NCBI GenBank assembly: GCA_944363595.1
Contig: CALVUN010000044.1
Coordinates: 1 to 40,275, forward strand
Origin: an uncultured Bacilli bacterium
GTDB lineage: Bacteria; Bacillota_I; Bacilli_A; RF39; UBA660
Reading direction: 5' to 3'
DNA: 40,275 nucleotides
The notes under the pieces were generated by a model. The model had not been told where the DNA came from. It worked only from the letters and a program-made list of their open reading frames with translations, and did no database searches. Shown here piece by piece: positions 8,044-16,176 of the stretch. Numbering within the stretch: the stretch's first letter is position 1; each line of letters starts with the position of its first letter. The position numbers and the translations under genes were made by a program.

Positions 8044-8400
8044 TTATTCATTTTCTAATGTATTTTTTTCATTTTTACTTAAATTTAATTGCTTATCATC
8101 TAAACTCGTCGGTTTATAATTAATGATATTTTGATTTTTCAATAAACTATATATACTTGGTGCCCCTATAAAGGAAAAGACACTAATCCAAATACCATCG
8201 ATGATGTTTGTTTTAAAAAAAGTAATAGAAAATGGTATTCCAATTAAAAATGATAAAAGAAAGTTTAGAAGAAAAATATGTTCATCTTTATTAATGAAAC
8301 TTAATGTTTTTAATTTTTGAATCATAGCCATAACAATGACACTGATGGTCGTAGCCATTAATAGACAATTTAGTAATTCATTAGTAACTTCAATACTAAT
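8044..8400 (-). CDS. Orphan holin-like small membrane protein, probable ATT start
   Basis: The protein has a first hydrophobic helix, a short basic loop, then two more hydrophobic segments and a charged Lys/Asn/Glu tail. The block Phe-Ile-Gly-Ala-Pro-Ser-Ile-Tyr-Ser-Leu-Leu-Lys and the overall layout resemble small phage holins. The first in-frame ATG is at 8358 (104 residues), but it has no ribosome site. A perfect AGGAGG lies 7 bases upstream of an in-frame ATT at 8398-8400, right after an in-frame stop. This adds Ile-Ser-Ile-Glu-Val-Thr-Asn-Glu-Leu-Leu to the N-terminus (118 residues). No ATG, GTG or TTG lies in frame between. There is no endolysin or other phage gene nearby. Holin-like activity is inferred from layout only. 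Confidence 0.55.
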   Translation of the reverse strand: MSIEVTNELLNCLLMATTISVIVMAMIQKLKTLSFINKDEHIFLLNFLLSFLIGIPFSITFFKTNIIDGIWISVFSFIGAPSIYSLLKNQNIINYKPTSLDDKQLNLSKNEKNTLENE

Positions 8401-8526
8401 ATTATCTCCTCCTTATGTGAATGGTAATTATGGAATTAAATTAGTAATATGTTTTTTTATGTATTTAATATGTAATTTTCAAATGTTTGAATAATAATTA
8501 TTTGTTAATGATGTTATCCATAATAA

Positions 8527-8569
8527 AACCACTTTTAATATTTTATATGTTAAATATTAGAAAGTGGTT
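8527..8569 (-). terminator. PFOR terminator
   Basis: AACCACTTT (8527-8535) pairs with AAAGTGGTT (8561-8569), extended by an inner AATATTT/AAATATT stem. The minus-strand T tract after it is modest (TTTTATT). Confidence 0.7.
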
Positions 8570-8585
8570 ATTAAAATCAACTAAC

Positions 8586-11500
8586 TTATTTATCATTAAG
8601 TATAAGTTTTTGATAGTATTCATAACGGTTAATTGCCCATTGTTTTTGTTTTTCTAAAATTTCACTAGCATGATCTGGATTGACTTTTTTTAGATTTGCA
8701 TATCTATTTTCAGTCATTAGAAAGTCGTCATATAAGTCAAAGTCAACATCTTTACTATCTAGGGTAAAGCTATTAGTGTCGGGATTAGATCTAAATGTTA
8801 TGAAATAACCTGATTTTGTGGCTAACATAGCATTATCAAGGCTATGTTCCATGCCTGTTTTGATTCCATGTTCAATACATGGTGCATAGGCAATGACTAA
8901 TGATGGTCCTTTGTGTTCAGCTGCTTCTTTTAATACTTTTAAGTATTGTTCTGGATTGTAACCAATGTTAGTTGTAGCTACATAAACATGTGGATAACAC
9001 ATGGCAATGCGTGCTAAATCTTTTTTATAGTTTGTTTTTCCTTTAGCTGTAAATGAAGCAATTGATCCTAAATTACTTGATTTTGATGATTGGCCTCCCG
9101 TATTAGAGTATACTTCAGTATCTAAAACTAAAATATTTATATTGTTATTAGTTGATAAAACGTGATCTAAGCCACCATAACCTATATCGTAAGCAAAGCC
9201 ATCTCCTCCTACAACCCAAATACTTTTGGCAGGAATATAATCTTTTAATTCATTAAGATATGGATGTTTTTGATAATCTATTTCTTTTTGGATTTCACTT
9301 GTTATTTGAAAATTGTCTTTATTTTCTAGCCATTTAGTAAATATATCCTTATCTTTTGATAAATTTTCTTCCATATATTTTTGTATTTTTTCTCGTTTTA
9401 AGTTAATTCCTAGAGTTATTCCTAATCCAAATTCTGAATTATCTTCGAATAGAGAACTAGCCCAAGGAACACTATATGGTGTGCTTGGTGCAGCAGCTCC
9501 ATATATTGATGAACAACCAGTAGCATTAGCAATGAAAAGGTTATTGTTAAATACTTGGGTTAAGTTTTTTAAATATGCTGTTTCTCCACATCCAGCACAG
9601 GCACCAGAAAATTCAAATTTAGGCATTATAAAACTAGTGTTTTTTACATTTTGAACAGGTGCTTTAAAATCTTGATTTTGATTATTTTCCATTAAATAGT
9701 TAAATGTGTCTTCGGTAAATGTATCTTTATTATAAGGTTGCATTGTCAAGGCTTTTTTTCCTTGTTTACCTGGGCAAATGTTGGCACATAGTCCACAGCC
9801 AGTACAGTCTTGATAAGATACACCTATTGCGAATTTTTTGTCTTTAGGAAACAAAGATGGAATGCTCGGTACTGTTTCGTCTTTGGCATCTAGGATAAAA
9901 GGCCTGATAACAGCATGAGGACATACAAAGGCACATTTATTACACTCTATGCAATTTTCTTTATTCCAACATGGAACATTTTCGGCAATCTCCCTTTTTT
10001 CATATTTGGTAGATCCTGCTTCAAAAATACCATTTCTTTTTTCGATAAAAGCACTTACAGGTAGACTATCACCCTGAAGATGATTAATCATTTCATCAAA
10101 ACTATAATTGTTATTTTCATTTATTTCTAATTTAGACCATTTTTTATCTATTTTTACTTCTTTTAATATATCAAATGATGCATCAACAATATTGTTATTT
10201 ATTTCAACAACTTTGTTACCTTTCTTAGCAAAACGTGTTTCATTATTTTTTTTCATAATCTTTTTAACTTTATCTTCACTTAAAATATTTATTATTTTAA
10301 AAATACATACTTCCATACAAGTGCTTATTTTATTTTTTAAACCTAATTTATTGGCAACATTATATGCATCAACAATATATAATTTTAGTTTTTTATCTAT
10401 TAATTGTTTTTTTACTTTATTTGGTAGTGTTTTAGTTAATTCTTTTTCACTCATACTAGTATTTAATATAACTGTTCCTTTTTCTTTTATTTTGCTTAAC
10501 ATATCATATTTGTAGATGTAACTATCTTTTGTTATTACAATTAAACTTGGATTATCAACATAATATGTGCTTCTTATTGGTTCTTTATTAATTCTTATAT
10601 GGCTTCTTGTTACACCACCACTTTTTTTGGAATCATATTGAAAATAACCTTGCACGAAATTGTTGGTATTATCTCCTATAATTTTAATAATATCCTTGCA
10701 AGTTGAAACCATACCATCAGATCCATAACCATATATTAGGAATTCAGTCATTTTGTTTGGAATTTTAAAATTCTCATCATATGGAATACTTAAATTAGTT
10801 ACATCATCATTAATTCCAACAGTAAAATTATGATGTTTTTTTGGTGATGATAGAAATTCATATATACCTTTAATCATTGCAGGAGTTGTATTCTTTGATG
10901 ATAATCCATATCTTCCTCCAATGATGTCTATTTTTGTATCTTTTAAGCTTGAAACAATATCTAAATATAATGGTTCCCCTTGTGAACCGGCTTCTTTGGT
11001 GCGGTCTAGAACAGCAATTCTTTTAGTTGTTGCGGGAATAACTCTTTTTAGATGTCCTTCACTAAATGGGCGATAAAGATGTACTTCAATAAGACCATAG
11101 TGTTTTCCTTGACTATTCAAATAATCGATAGTTTCCTTGATTGTTTCACATACTGATCCCATTGCTATTATGAGATCCGTAGCTTTGGCATCGCCATAAT
11201 AGTTAAAAGGTTTATAATTGGTTCCAGCAATTTTATTTATTTTTTGCATGTAATTGTTTACGACAGTAATAGCTCTTGTATAATATTGATTTCGGCTTTC
11301 TGTATTTTGAAAATAGATATCATCATTTTGATTAGTACCTCTAGTATTGGGGTTACTGTTACTCATGGCTCTTTTTTGAAATTTTTCTAAGCTTTTAAAG
11401 TTAATTAAATTTTTTATGTCGTCAGCTTTTACAAGGGGAATTTTATCAATTTCATGGCTAGTTCTAAAGCCATCAAAAAAATGGATAAATGGCAATGATG

Positions 11501-11984
11501 ATTCGATTGCTGATAAATGGGCAACCATAGCCATATGATATGCTTCAGTTGGAGATGATGCAGATAATAAACACACTCCTGTTTGTCTTGTAGCATAAAT
11601 ATCTTGATGGTCACCAAATATACTTAGGGCATGAGTGGAAAGACTACGAGCAGCAACATGAATTACTGCTGGTAACATTTCACCAGCTAGTTTATAGAGA
11701 GATGGTATCATTAGAAGTAGTCCTTGGCTTGCTGTAAATGTGGTAGCAAGTATACCTGACTCTAATGCACCATGAACGACGGCAATGGCACCGGCTTCTG
11801 ATTGCATTTCTGTTACCTTAATGGTATTATTGAAAAAATTTTTTTCTCCTTCACTGCTCATAACATCAACTTTTTCAGCAATGGGAGAGGCAGGAGTAAT
11901 GGGATATATTCCGCATATTTCACTAAATTTATATGCTACACGTGCTACAGCTGTGTTAGCATCCATGGTTAAATATTTATTCAT
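8586..11984 (-). CDS. nifJ: Pyruvate:ferredoxin (flavodoxin) oxidoreductase
   Basis: This 1132-residue single-chain enzyme converts pyruvate and CoA to acetyl-CoA and CO2 and passes electrons to ferredoxin or flavodoxin, the hallmark of anaerobic pyruvate use. Domain order is standard: an N-terminal pyrimidine-binding domain with Tyr-Pro-Ile-Thr-Pro-Ala-Ser, a Gly-Asp-His-Gln-Asp stretch, a two-cluster ferredoxin domain with Cys-Ile-Glu-Cys-Asn-Lys-Cys and Cys-Thr-Gly-Cys-Gly-Leu-Cys motifs, and a C-terminal thiamine-diphosphate domain with Gly-Gly-Asp-Gly-Phe-Ala-Tyr-Asp and Asn-Thr-Gly-Gly-Gln. It is slightly shorter than the usual 1170-1200 residues. GGTGAT precedes the start. A strong promoter with a palindromic operator lies about 115 bases upstream, so expression is probably repressor-controlled. 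Confidence 0.96.
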   Translation of the reverse strand: MNKYLTMDANTAVARVAYKFSEICGIYPITPASPIAEKVDVMSSEGEKNFFNNTIKVTEMQSEAGAIAVVHGALESGILATTFTASQGLLLMIPSLYKLAGEMLPAVIHVAARSLSTHALSIFGDHQDIYATRQTGVCLLSASSPTEAYHMAMVAHLSAIESSLPFIHFFDGFRTSHEIDKIPLVKADDIKNLINFKSLEKFQKRAMSNSNPNTRGTNQNDDIYFQNTESRNQYYTRAITVVNNYMQKINKIAGTNYKPFNYYGDAKATDLIIAMGSVCETIKETIDYLNSQGKHYGLIEVHLYRPFSEGHLKRVIPATTKRIAVLDRTKEAGSQGEPLYLDIVSSLKDTKIDIIGGRYGLSSKNTTPAMIKGIYEFLSSPKKHHNFTVGINDDVTNLSIPYDENFKIPNKMTEFLIYGYGSDGMVSTCKDIIKIIGDNTNNFVQGYFQYDSKKSGGVTRSHIRINKEPIRSTYYVDNPSLIVITKDSYIYKYDMLSKIKEKGTVILNTSMSEKELTKTLPNKVKKQLIDKKLKLYIVDAYNVANKLGLKNKISTCMEVCIFKIINILSEDKVKKIMKKNNETRFAKKGNKVVEINNNIVDASFDILKEVKIDKKWSKLEINENNNYSFDEMINHLQGDSLPVSAFIEKRNGIFEAGSTKYEKREIAENVPCWNKENCIECNKCAFVCPHAVIRPFILDAKDETVPSIPSLFPKDKKFAIGVSYQDCTGCGLCANICPGKQGKKALTMQPYNKDTFTEDTFNYLMENNQNQDFKAPVQNVKNTSFIMPKFEFSGACAGCGETAYLKNLTQVFNNNLFIANATGCSSIYGAAAPSTPYSVPWASSLFEDNSEFGLGITLGINLKREKIQKYMEENLSKDKDIFTKWLENKDNFQITSEIQKEIDYQKHPYLNELKDYIPAKSIWVVGGDGFAYDIGYGGLDHVLSTNNNINILVLDTEVYSNTGGQSSKSSNLGSIASFTAKGKTNYKKDLARIAMCYPHVYVATTNIGYNPEQYLKVLKEAAEHKGPSLVIAYAPCIEHGIKTGMEHSLDNAMLATKSGYFITFRSNPDTNSFTLDSKDVDFDLYDDFLMTENRYANLKKVNPDHASEILEKQKQWAINRYEYYQKLILNDK

Positions 11985-12107
11985 TTTTTTATCACCTATT
12001 CCTTATTATTAATTATAATTCTTTTTATTTGAAAAGGCAATTGCTTTTAAATAATTAAATTTGATTTATTTAAAAATGAAAGAGATTAAATTCTTTTTCA
12101 TAATTAA

Positions 12108-12136
12108 ACAATAGCATACAAACGTTTGTTTGTCAA
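12108..12136 (-). promoter_or_regulatory. PFOR promoter with ACAAACGTTTGT operator (copy 2 of 3)
   Basis: On the minus strand TTGACA (12131-12136) and TATTGT (12108-12113) are exactly 17 bases apart. The spacer contains the perfect 12-bp palindrome ACAAACGTTTGT (12118-12129). A palindrome inside the spacer is a classical place for a repressor such as a TetR-family protein. It is the only one of three similar sites that clearly faces a gene. Confidence 0.7.
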
Positions 12137-12197
12137 TATTTTTTTGTTTAAAAAATATTTTTTTATAATTTTCTATTTTTTTTGATAATAATAATTA

Positions 12198-12231
12198 AAG
12201 GATTGCTCTATTTAATTAGGTTGCAATCCTT
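12198..12231. terminator. Terminator of the 12256-12702 gene
   Basis: AAGGATTGC (12198-12206) and GCAATCCTT (12223-12231) form a perfect 9-bp stem with a 16-base loop. The minus strand continues TTTAATTATT. It separates the hypothetical gene from the PFOR promoter. Confidence 0.7.
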
Positions 12232-12255
12232 AGCTTAATAATTTGTATTTTCTTG

Positions 12256-12702
12256 TTATTTGGGTATTTTCTTCCTTGTCTGTTTTTTTATATCTATATT
12301 TTGATAATTTGTTAAACTTTTAGATATATAATAATATATTTTAATAATTTCATCTTGATTATCACACGATATGTTAATGATATAACCTGAATATTTTTTA
12401 CCATGCATTTTAAATTTTGAATCATTACTTATGTATTCATTTGTAATTTTATATTCATTTAAAGCACTTTTATATTCTTTTCTATGCCATTTTCTGTTAT
12501 TAAATATTATGATATTAAATTCTAGTTGACTATTTTCTTCTATTTGTATGATTTTGGATATATTAATTAAACTTATTTCTTGATTATTTAACTTAAATGT
12601 TAAATCTTCACTTGGTTCGTTTACTTTTAATGTTGTACAAAATAGGGAACTGTTTTGACTATTGTTATAAAATTTTACAAAATATGTTTTTTGATTTGAC
12701 AT
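12256..12702 (-). CDS. Hypothetical protein
   Basis: This 148-residue protein has no signal peptide, membrane helix or motif I recognise. It is rich in Asn, Ile, Lys and Ser and looks beta-rich, with a basic C-terminal tail (Lys-Lys-Gln-Thr-Arg-Lys-Lys). The start is supported by AAAGGAGG seven to eight bases upstream. It stands between the lipoprotein terminator and a strong terminator of its own, so it is probably transcribed singly. Confidence 0.6.
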   Translation of the reverse strand: MSNQKTYFVKFYNNSQNSSLFCTTLKVNEPSEDLTFKLNNQEISLINISKIIQIEENSQLEFNIIIFNNRKWHRKEYKSALNEYKITNEYISNDSKFKMHGKKYSGYIINISCDNQDEIIKIYYYISKSLTNYQNIDIKKQTRKKIPK

Positions 12703-12742
12703 CTTGTGTCCTCCTTTTCTTGTATATTATAACATAACCTAT

Positions 12743-12774
12743 AAAAAAAGATCTAACTATTTACATGTTAGACC
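12743..12774 (-). terminator. Terminator of the lipoprotein gene
   Basis: GATCTAAC (12750-12757) pairs with GTTAGACC (12767-12774), with a G-T pair. The minus strand then reads TTTTTTTA. The hairpin overlaps the lipoprotein stop codon. Confidence 0.75.
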
Positions 12775-13308
12775 TTGTTCTTCGAATGTATTTCTTGTTG
12801 TTTTTAAACTTTTATTGATATTGAATGCTGCTAAATTGGTTTCATCCATTTTAGTGACGTCAATTTCATAGACAACTTTATATCGTTCTTCATTATTTGT
12901 TTCTACATGACTTGTGAATCCATCATAATCTTGATATGTATTTAAACGATTTTCATGAGTTTCACGTATTCCTGATAAATCTAAAATCATATCAGTTGTG
13001 CCATCGATTAAATCGTCAGTTTTTTCTTCTACTTTGCCATCGATGATGCCATTGTTATCGTCGTTGGTATCTTCAGTTGTACCATCAGTACCTGTTCCAA
13101 CACCATCAGTTTGACTATTGTTACTGTAGTCATATGTTATTGTTACATATTTTACATCATCATCTTGATATTCAATATCATATGTAATGTCTGCGATTAA
13201 GCCATTACTATCTGTATTTTCAGTACAAGTTAGTGTCATATTATTGGCATTATTATCACACCCGGTAATTAACAGTATCATACATCCAAAAAGGGCTATT
13301 TTTTTCAT
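12757..13308 (-). CDS. Lipoprotein of unknown function
   Basis: The 183-residue product has a signal peptide ending in the lipobox Leu-Ile-Thr-Gly-Cys, so it should be lipid-anchored outside the membrane. After the anchor come a strand-rich part with an early cysteine (Leu-Thr-Cys-Thr), a low-complexity Asp/Thr/Gly/Asn segment at about 67-95, and a C-terminal domain ending in Leu-Thr-Cys-Lys. The neighbouring gene at 13372 shares the layout: a Cys-Thr near the start, the Asp-x-Thr-Lys-x-Asp block near the end, and a final Cys-Lys. The two are probably diverged paralogues, with the end cysteines possibly pairing. A strong AGGAGG supports the start. The layout recalls YehR/DUF1307-type lipoproteins, but I cannot confirm that. 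Confidence 0.7.
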   Translation of the reverse strand: MKKIALFGCMILLITGCDNNANNMTLTCTENTDSNGLIADITYDIEYQDDDVKYVTITYDYSNNSQTDGVGTGTDGTTEDTNDDNNGIIDGKVEEKTDDLIDGTTDMILDLSGIRETHENRLNTYQDYDGFTSHVETNNEERYKVVYEIDVTKMDETNLAAFNINKSLKTTRNTFEEQGLTCK

Positions 13309-13371
13309 TTTTTACCTCCTCTTTTATTAATATTACCAAGATTGTATTGTTTATTATGCCAATTTTTGACA

Positions 13372-13821
13372 TTATTTACATATTAAATTATCAAAACTTT
13401 GGAGATATTCTTTTTGCGTTGAAATGTTTTTTTGGGTTTTAAACAAAGTACTAACCTCATCATCAAGCTTTGTGGGATCTATAGTTAATAAATAGTAATA
13501 TTCATTGGCATTATTAGTAAGGACTTGGGTTTCAACAGAATATTTTTCTTTATATTCTTGATTTTCGTTTTCTATAATCCAAATTAAGTTTGCTAAATTG
13601 GTCCTTTCGTCACTATTTTGGGCTTTATATCTTTTAGTTATTTCTGTTTTTGTTATTTGACCTTTTTCATTATAGTAAAAGCGATATTTTTGTTCTTTTA
13701 ATAAACCTTTAGTTTGGGTTGTGCATACATAAACTTGTTTGGAATTATTTATAATTAGAATAGTTATTATTATCATTAATATTATAATTATGATGGCTAC
13801 AATTATTTTTTTCTTTGGCAT
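13372..13821 (-). CDS. Membrane-anchored paralogue of the adjacent lipoprotein
   Basis: This 149-residue protein has a short Lys-rich N-terminus and one strongly hydrophobic Ile-rich helix (about residues 6-25), with no lipobox, so it should be an N-terminally anchored extracellular protein. Its outer domain begins with Val-Tyr-Val-Cys-Thr and ends in Leu-Ile-Cys-Lys. In between it has Leu-Thr-Ile-Asp-Pro-Thr-Lys-Leu-Asp-Asp, which lines up with Glu-Ile-Asp-Val-Thr-Lys-Met-Asp-Glu of the lipoprotein downstream. AAGGAG precedes the start. Function unknown. Confidence 0.65.
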   Translation of the reverse strand: MPKKKIIVAIIIIILMIIITILIINNSKQVYVCTTQTKGLLKEQKYRFYYNEKGQITKTEITKRYKAQNSDERTNLANLIWIIENENQEYKEKYSVETQVLTNNANEYYYLLTIDPTKLDDEVSTLFKTQKNISTQKEYLQSFDNLICK

Positions 13822-13843
13822 AATTTTCTCCTTAATAATAAAA

Positions 13844-13870
13844 GATAATCAAAATTATTATCTGATTATC
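13844..13870 (-). terminator. Terminator of the XRE regulator gene
   Basis: GATAATC (13844-13850) and GATTATC (13864-13870) form a 7-bp stem with a 13-base loop over the stop codon. The minus strand then reads TTTTATTATT. Confidence 0.5.
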
Positions 13871-14219
13871 TGATTTTTTTATTCATTAGTGTGATAAACC
13901 TTTTAACGTCTTTTAACATTTTGTTATAAAGATTAGGATAATGACGCATTTCTTGAATTAATTCAATATCTTCTTTAGATACAGAACCGATGTATTCATT
14001 TGTGGCTTCATTAACAACAGGTACTTCTCTTCCTAATAAGAAATCAGTTGATGTTCCAAAAATATCCGCTAGTAACGAAAATGTTTCTAGGCTTGGTGTT
14101 CTTGTACCGTTTTCATATCCACAGATAGAAACTTTTGTTACACCGATTAAATCCCCTAATTCTTGTTGTGACATGTTTTTTTCAATTCTTAGATCCTTAA
14201 TCCTTTTTCCAATTAACAT
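13866..14219 (-). CDS. XRE-family (Cro/cI-type) transcriptional regulator
   Basis: The 117-residue protein has an N-terminal helix-turn-helix: Ile-Gly-Lys-Arg-Ile-Lys-Asp-Leu-Arg, Ser-Gln-Gln-Glu-Leu-Gly-Asp-Leu and Ile-Cys-Gly-Tyr-Glu-Asn-Gly-Thr-Arg-Thr-Pro, then Asp-Phe-Leu-Leu-Gly-Arg. The C-terminal 50 residues are a helical extension of unknown role, perhaps for dimerisation. GAGGG lies upstream of the start. It is monocistronic between two terminators, so the sequence does not tell which genes it controls. A target such as the ssb operator palindrome at 14733-14758 is conceivable but unsupported. Confidence 0.88.
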   Translation of the reverse strand: MLIGKRIKDLRIEKNMSQQELGDLIGVTKVSICGYENGTRTPSLETFSLLADIFGTSTDFLLGREVPVVNEATNEYIGSVSKEDIELIQEMRHYPNLYNKMLKDVKRFITLMNKKIR

Positions 14220-14342
14220 TTCTTTCCCTCTTTCTTAATTTTATTTACCCATTATTTGCTCGACAAGTTTATTTTATTATATATTACATTAAAATAGTTT
14301 ATTATTAACTAACAAGTAATTATTCGCTAATTTTTTTTGCAG

Positions 14343-14369
14343 AAAAAGATAAGTTTGTTGCTTATCTTT
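14343..14369 (-). terminator. ssb terminator
   Basis: AAAGATAAG (14345-14353) and CTTATCTTT (14361-14369) form a perfect 9-bp stem with a 7-base loop. The minus strand then reads TTCTGC, so the T tract continues only from the stem. Confidence 0.65.
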
Positions 14370-14370
14370 G

Positions 14371-14721
14371 TTATTTTGTGGTTGGTCGTTCTTTATTTTT
14401 ATTACTACTTGATAGAAATGTTACTTTTTCGGCGACTATTTCAGTTTTCTTTTTTCTAGTACCATCTTCATTTTCTATTAGTCTTGTCTGAACACGTCCT
14501 TTAACTCCCAACATATCGCCAACTTTACAATATTCTGTCGTATTCTCCGCTATTCCGGCCCATAATGTACAATCTAAGAAATCAGTATCATATTCCCCAT
14601 CTTGATTTTTATAGGTTCTTGGTACAGCTAATGTTATATTTGTAATTTTTCGACCTGTTTCGGTTAAATGTAATTCAGGATCTTTAACTAAACGACCAAC
14701 AATAACAATTTGATTTAACAT
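14371..14721 (-). CDS. ssb: Single-stranded DNA-binding protein, short form without acidic tip
   Basis: The 116-residue product is a single OB-fold SSB: Leu-Asn-Gln-Ile-Val-Ile-Val-Gly-Arg-Leu-Val-Lys-Asp-Pro-Glu at the start, Phe-Leu-Asp-Cys-Thr-Leu-Trp, and Gly-Asp-Met-Leu-Gly-Val-Lys-Gly-Arg-Val-Gln. Normal SSB ends in an acidic tip (Asp-Asp-Ile/Leu-Pro-Phe) that recruits repair proteins; this one ends in basic Arg-Pro-Thr-Thr-Lys. It is not next to rpsF-rpsR, where the housekeeping ssb of Firmicutes usually lies. It is therefore probably a secondary SSB, of the SsbB type used in DNA uptake, or one acquired from a mobile element. AAAGGAGG supports the start. Confidence 0.9.
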   Translation of the reverse strand: MLNQIVIVGRLVKDPELHLTETGRKITNITLAVPRTYKNQDGEYDTDFLDCTLWAGIAENTTEYCKVGDMLGVKGRVQTRLIENEDGTRKKKTEIVAEKVTFLSSSNKNKERPTTK

Positions 14722-14732
14722 ATTTTTCCTCC

Positions 14733-14771
14733 TTTCGCCTACATATTAACAAGCGAAAAGAGATTAGTCAA
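14733..14771 (-). promoter_or_regulatory. ssb promoter with inverted repeat across the -10 box
   Basis: On the minus strand TTGACT (14766-14771) and TAATAT (14743-14748) are exactly 17 bases apart. TTTCGC (14733-14738) and GCGAAA (14753-14758) form an inverted repeat that brackets the -10 box, a usual place for a repressor operator. The same repeat lies just before the AAAGGAGG ribosome site. Confidence 0.6.
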
Positions 14772-14895
14772 AATGCAGTTTGTGATTTTCTAGTATTTAT
14801 TTATTGTTTAAATTTTTATTTTTGTATATTTAATAATAGTTGTATCTTTATTTTAGATATTTATGCTCTTTTTTTTTAAAATTTTAGTATTTTTT

Positions 14896-16176
14896 TTATT
14901 TTTGAATATTTTCACTGAATGATTGAGCAATGGCTTTTGCATAATTATCAATATTGGATGTTATTAAATCTAATTCATCAGGATTAGTTAGATAACCTAG
15001 TTCTAATAAATATGTTTCGACGCCAATGTTACTGTTATAGTATGGATTTACACCGACTTCTTCTTCGTTTGAATCGTCGACATATGCTCCAGTTAATATG
15101 CCACCAGTTTCTCTTATCATATATAAATAATTTGAATTGGTTGTAACGTTATAAGGAACATAATCTTTTTCTTCATAACCTGCAAGTGCATTTTCAACTT
15201 CTGATTCAGTAAAGTTATGTGTATAAACACCAGGGTTTACGCGGTAGAGACGATTGGTTGATGTTTCGATACCTGTATCATTTGTAATATTTTCAACTAA
15301 GCTATTTGCTAAATCATAGTTGATATTATTAGCAGTATAAATTTCTAATCCTCTGACACTTTCATAGCTGTTACTATTAAAATGAAGTGATATTGCATAT
15401 TTTGATTTTACTTCTTGAGGAATAACTGCACGACCGTGTTCGTTATATTCTTCCATGATTTCGTTTTCAGTATATTCACCATCTGTTCTTGTTAATTTTA
15501 CGGTAAATCCTTCTTCTTCAAGGGCTTTTTTGGTTGCTTCGGCAATTTGCATTGTTAATTCTTCTTCGCTTACATCTCCAACAACGGCACCACTATCCAT
15601 TCCACCATGACCGGGATCAATTGTTATGTCATATACTTCTTCATTGTCTTTTTTTTCTGTTACATTAAACATCATAGTTGGATAATCATTATTTGAATTT
15701 ATTTCTATTTTGTTATTATTTTCATGAAGAGTGTAATAAGTTACTTCATCATATTCAGTTTGATTATCAAGAGCATAATATACTTCTTTGTTTTCTTCAT
15801 CATCTTCTTCTGGAGCATATATGGCTTTTATAAAGAGATAATATGTTCCTCTTTCTAAATCTTCTAAATTAAAACCATTGTTTATTTCTTCTTTGTTGAT
15901 ATTAAATGTTATATTAGTAACATCTTGATCATAATCTATTTTGATGTCTTTAAATTCACCATTATATAGTGTCAAAACAATATCTTCAAAATTGGCATCT
16001 TCAATATTGAATCTTCCTTCTAAATCAAAATGGCTACCATAAACATAATAGTTATCAATAGTAACTTTTTCCTTTGCTGTTTCTAAAATAGGTATTTCTT
16101 CATTTTTATTTGTTATATATATATAAGCAAAAACTCCTATGGCTATTATAAAAATTAATATTAGTACTTTTTTCAT
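14896..16176 (-). CDS. N-acetylmuramoyl-L-alanine amidase (Amidase_3), membrane-anchored
   Basis: Amidase_3 enzymes cut the bond between muramic acid and the peptide stem of peptidoglycan. The 426-residue protein begins with one hydrophobic anchor (about 3-22), followed by an acidic strand-rich domain of unknown role (about 35-180). The catalytic domain starts at Asp-Ile-Thr-Ile-Asp-Pro-Gly-His-Gly-Gly. The zinc ligands are expected at that His, at Glu in Glu-Glu-Glu-Leu-Thr and at His in Ser-Leu-His-Phe-Asn-Ser. The catalytic Glu lies in Leu-Glu-Leu-Gly-Tyr-Leu-Thr-Asn. Its ATG shares the A of the sufB TAA stop and its AGGAGG lies inside the last sufB codons, so it is translationally coupled to sufB. 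A role in spore cortex or cell separation is possible (CwlD is of this family) but not shown. Confidence 0.9.
   Translation of the reverse strand: MKKVLILIFIIAIGVFAYIYITNKNEEIPILETAKEKVTIDNYYVYGSHFDLEGRFNIEDANFEDIVLTLYNGEFKDIKIDYDQDVTNITFNINKEEINNGFNLEDLERGTYYLFIKAIYAPEEDDEENKEVYYALDNQTEYDEVTYYTLHENNNKIEINSNNDYPTMMFNVTEKKDNEEVYDITIDPGHGGMDSGAVVGDVSEEELTMQIAEATKKALEEEGFTVKLTRTDGEYTENEIMEEYNEHGRAVIPQEVKSKYAISLHFNSNSYESVRGLEIYTANNINYDLANSLVENITNDTGIETSTNRLYRVNPGVYTHNFTESEVENALAGYEEKDYVPYNVTTNSNYLYMIRETGGILTGAYVDDSNEEEVGVNPYYNSNIGVETYLLELGYLTNPDELDLITSNIDNYAKAIAQSFSENIQK

Noticed and set aside
8586-12012. Plus-strand open frames opposite the PFOR gene and other conserved genes
   Set aside because: They lie antisense to well-supported genes, lack ribosome sites and show no recognisable domains.
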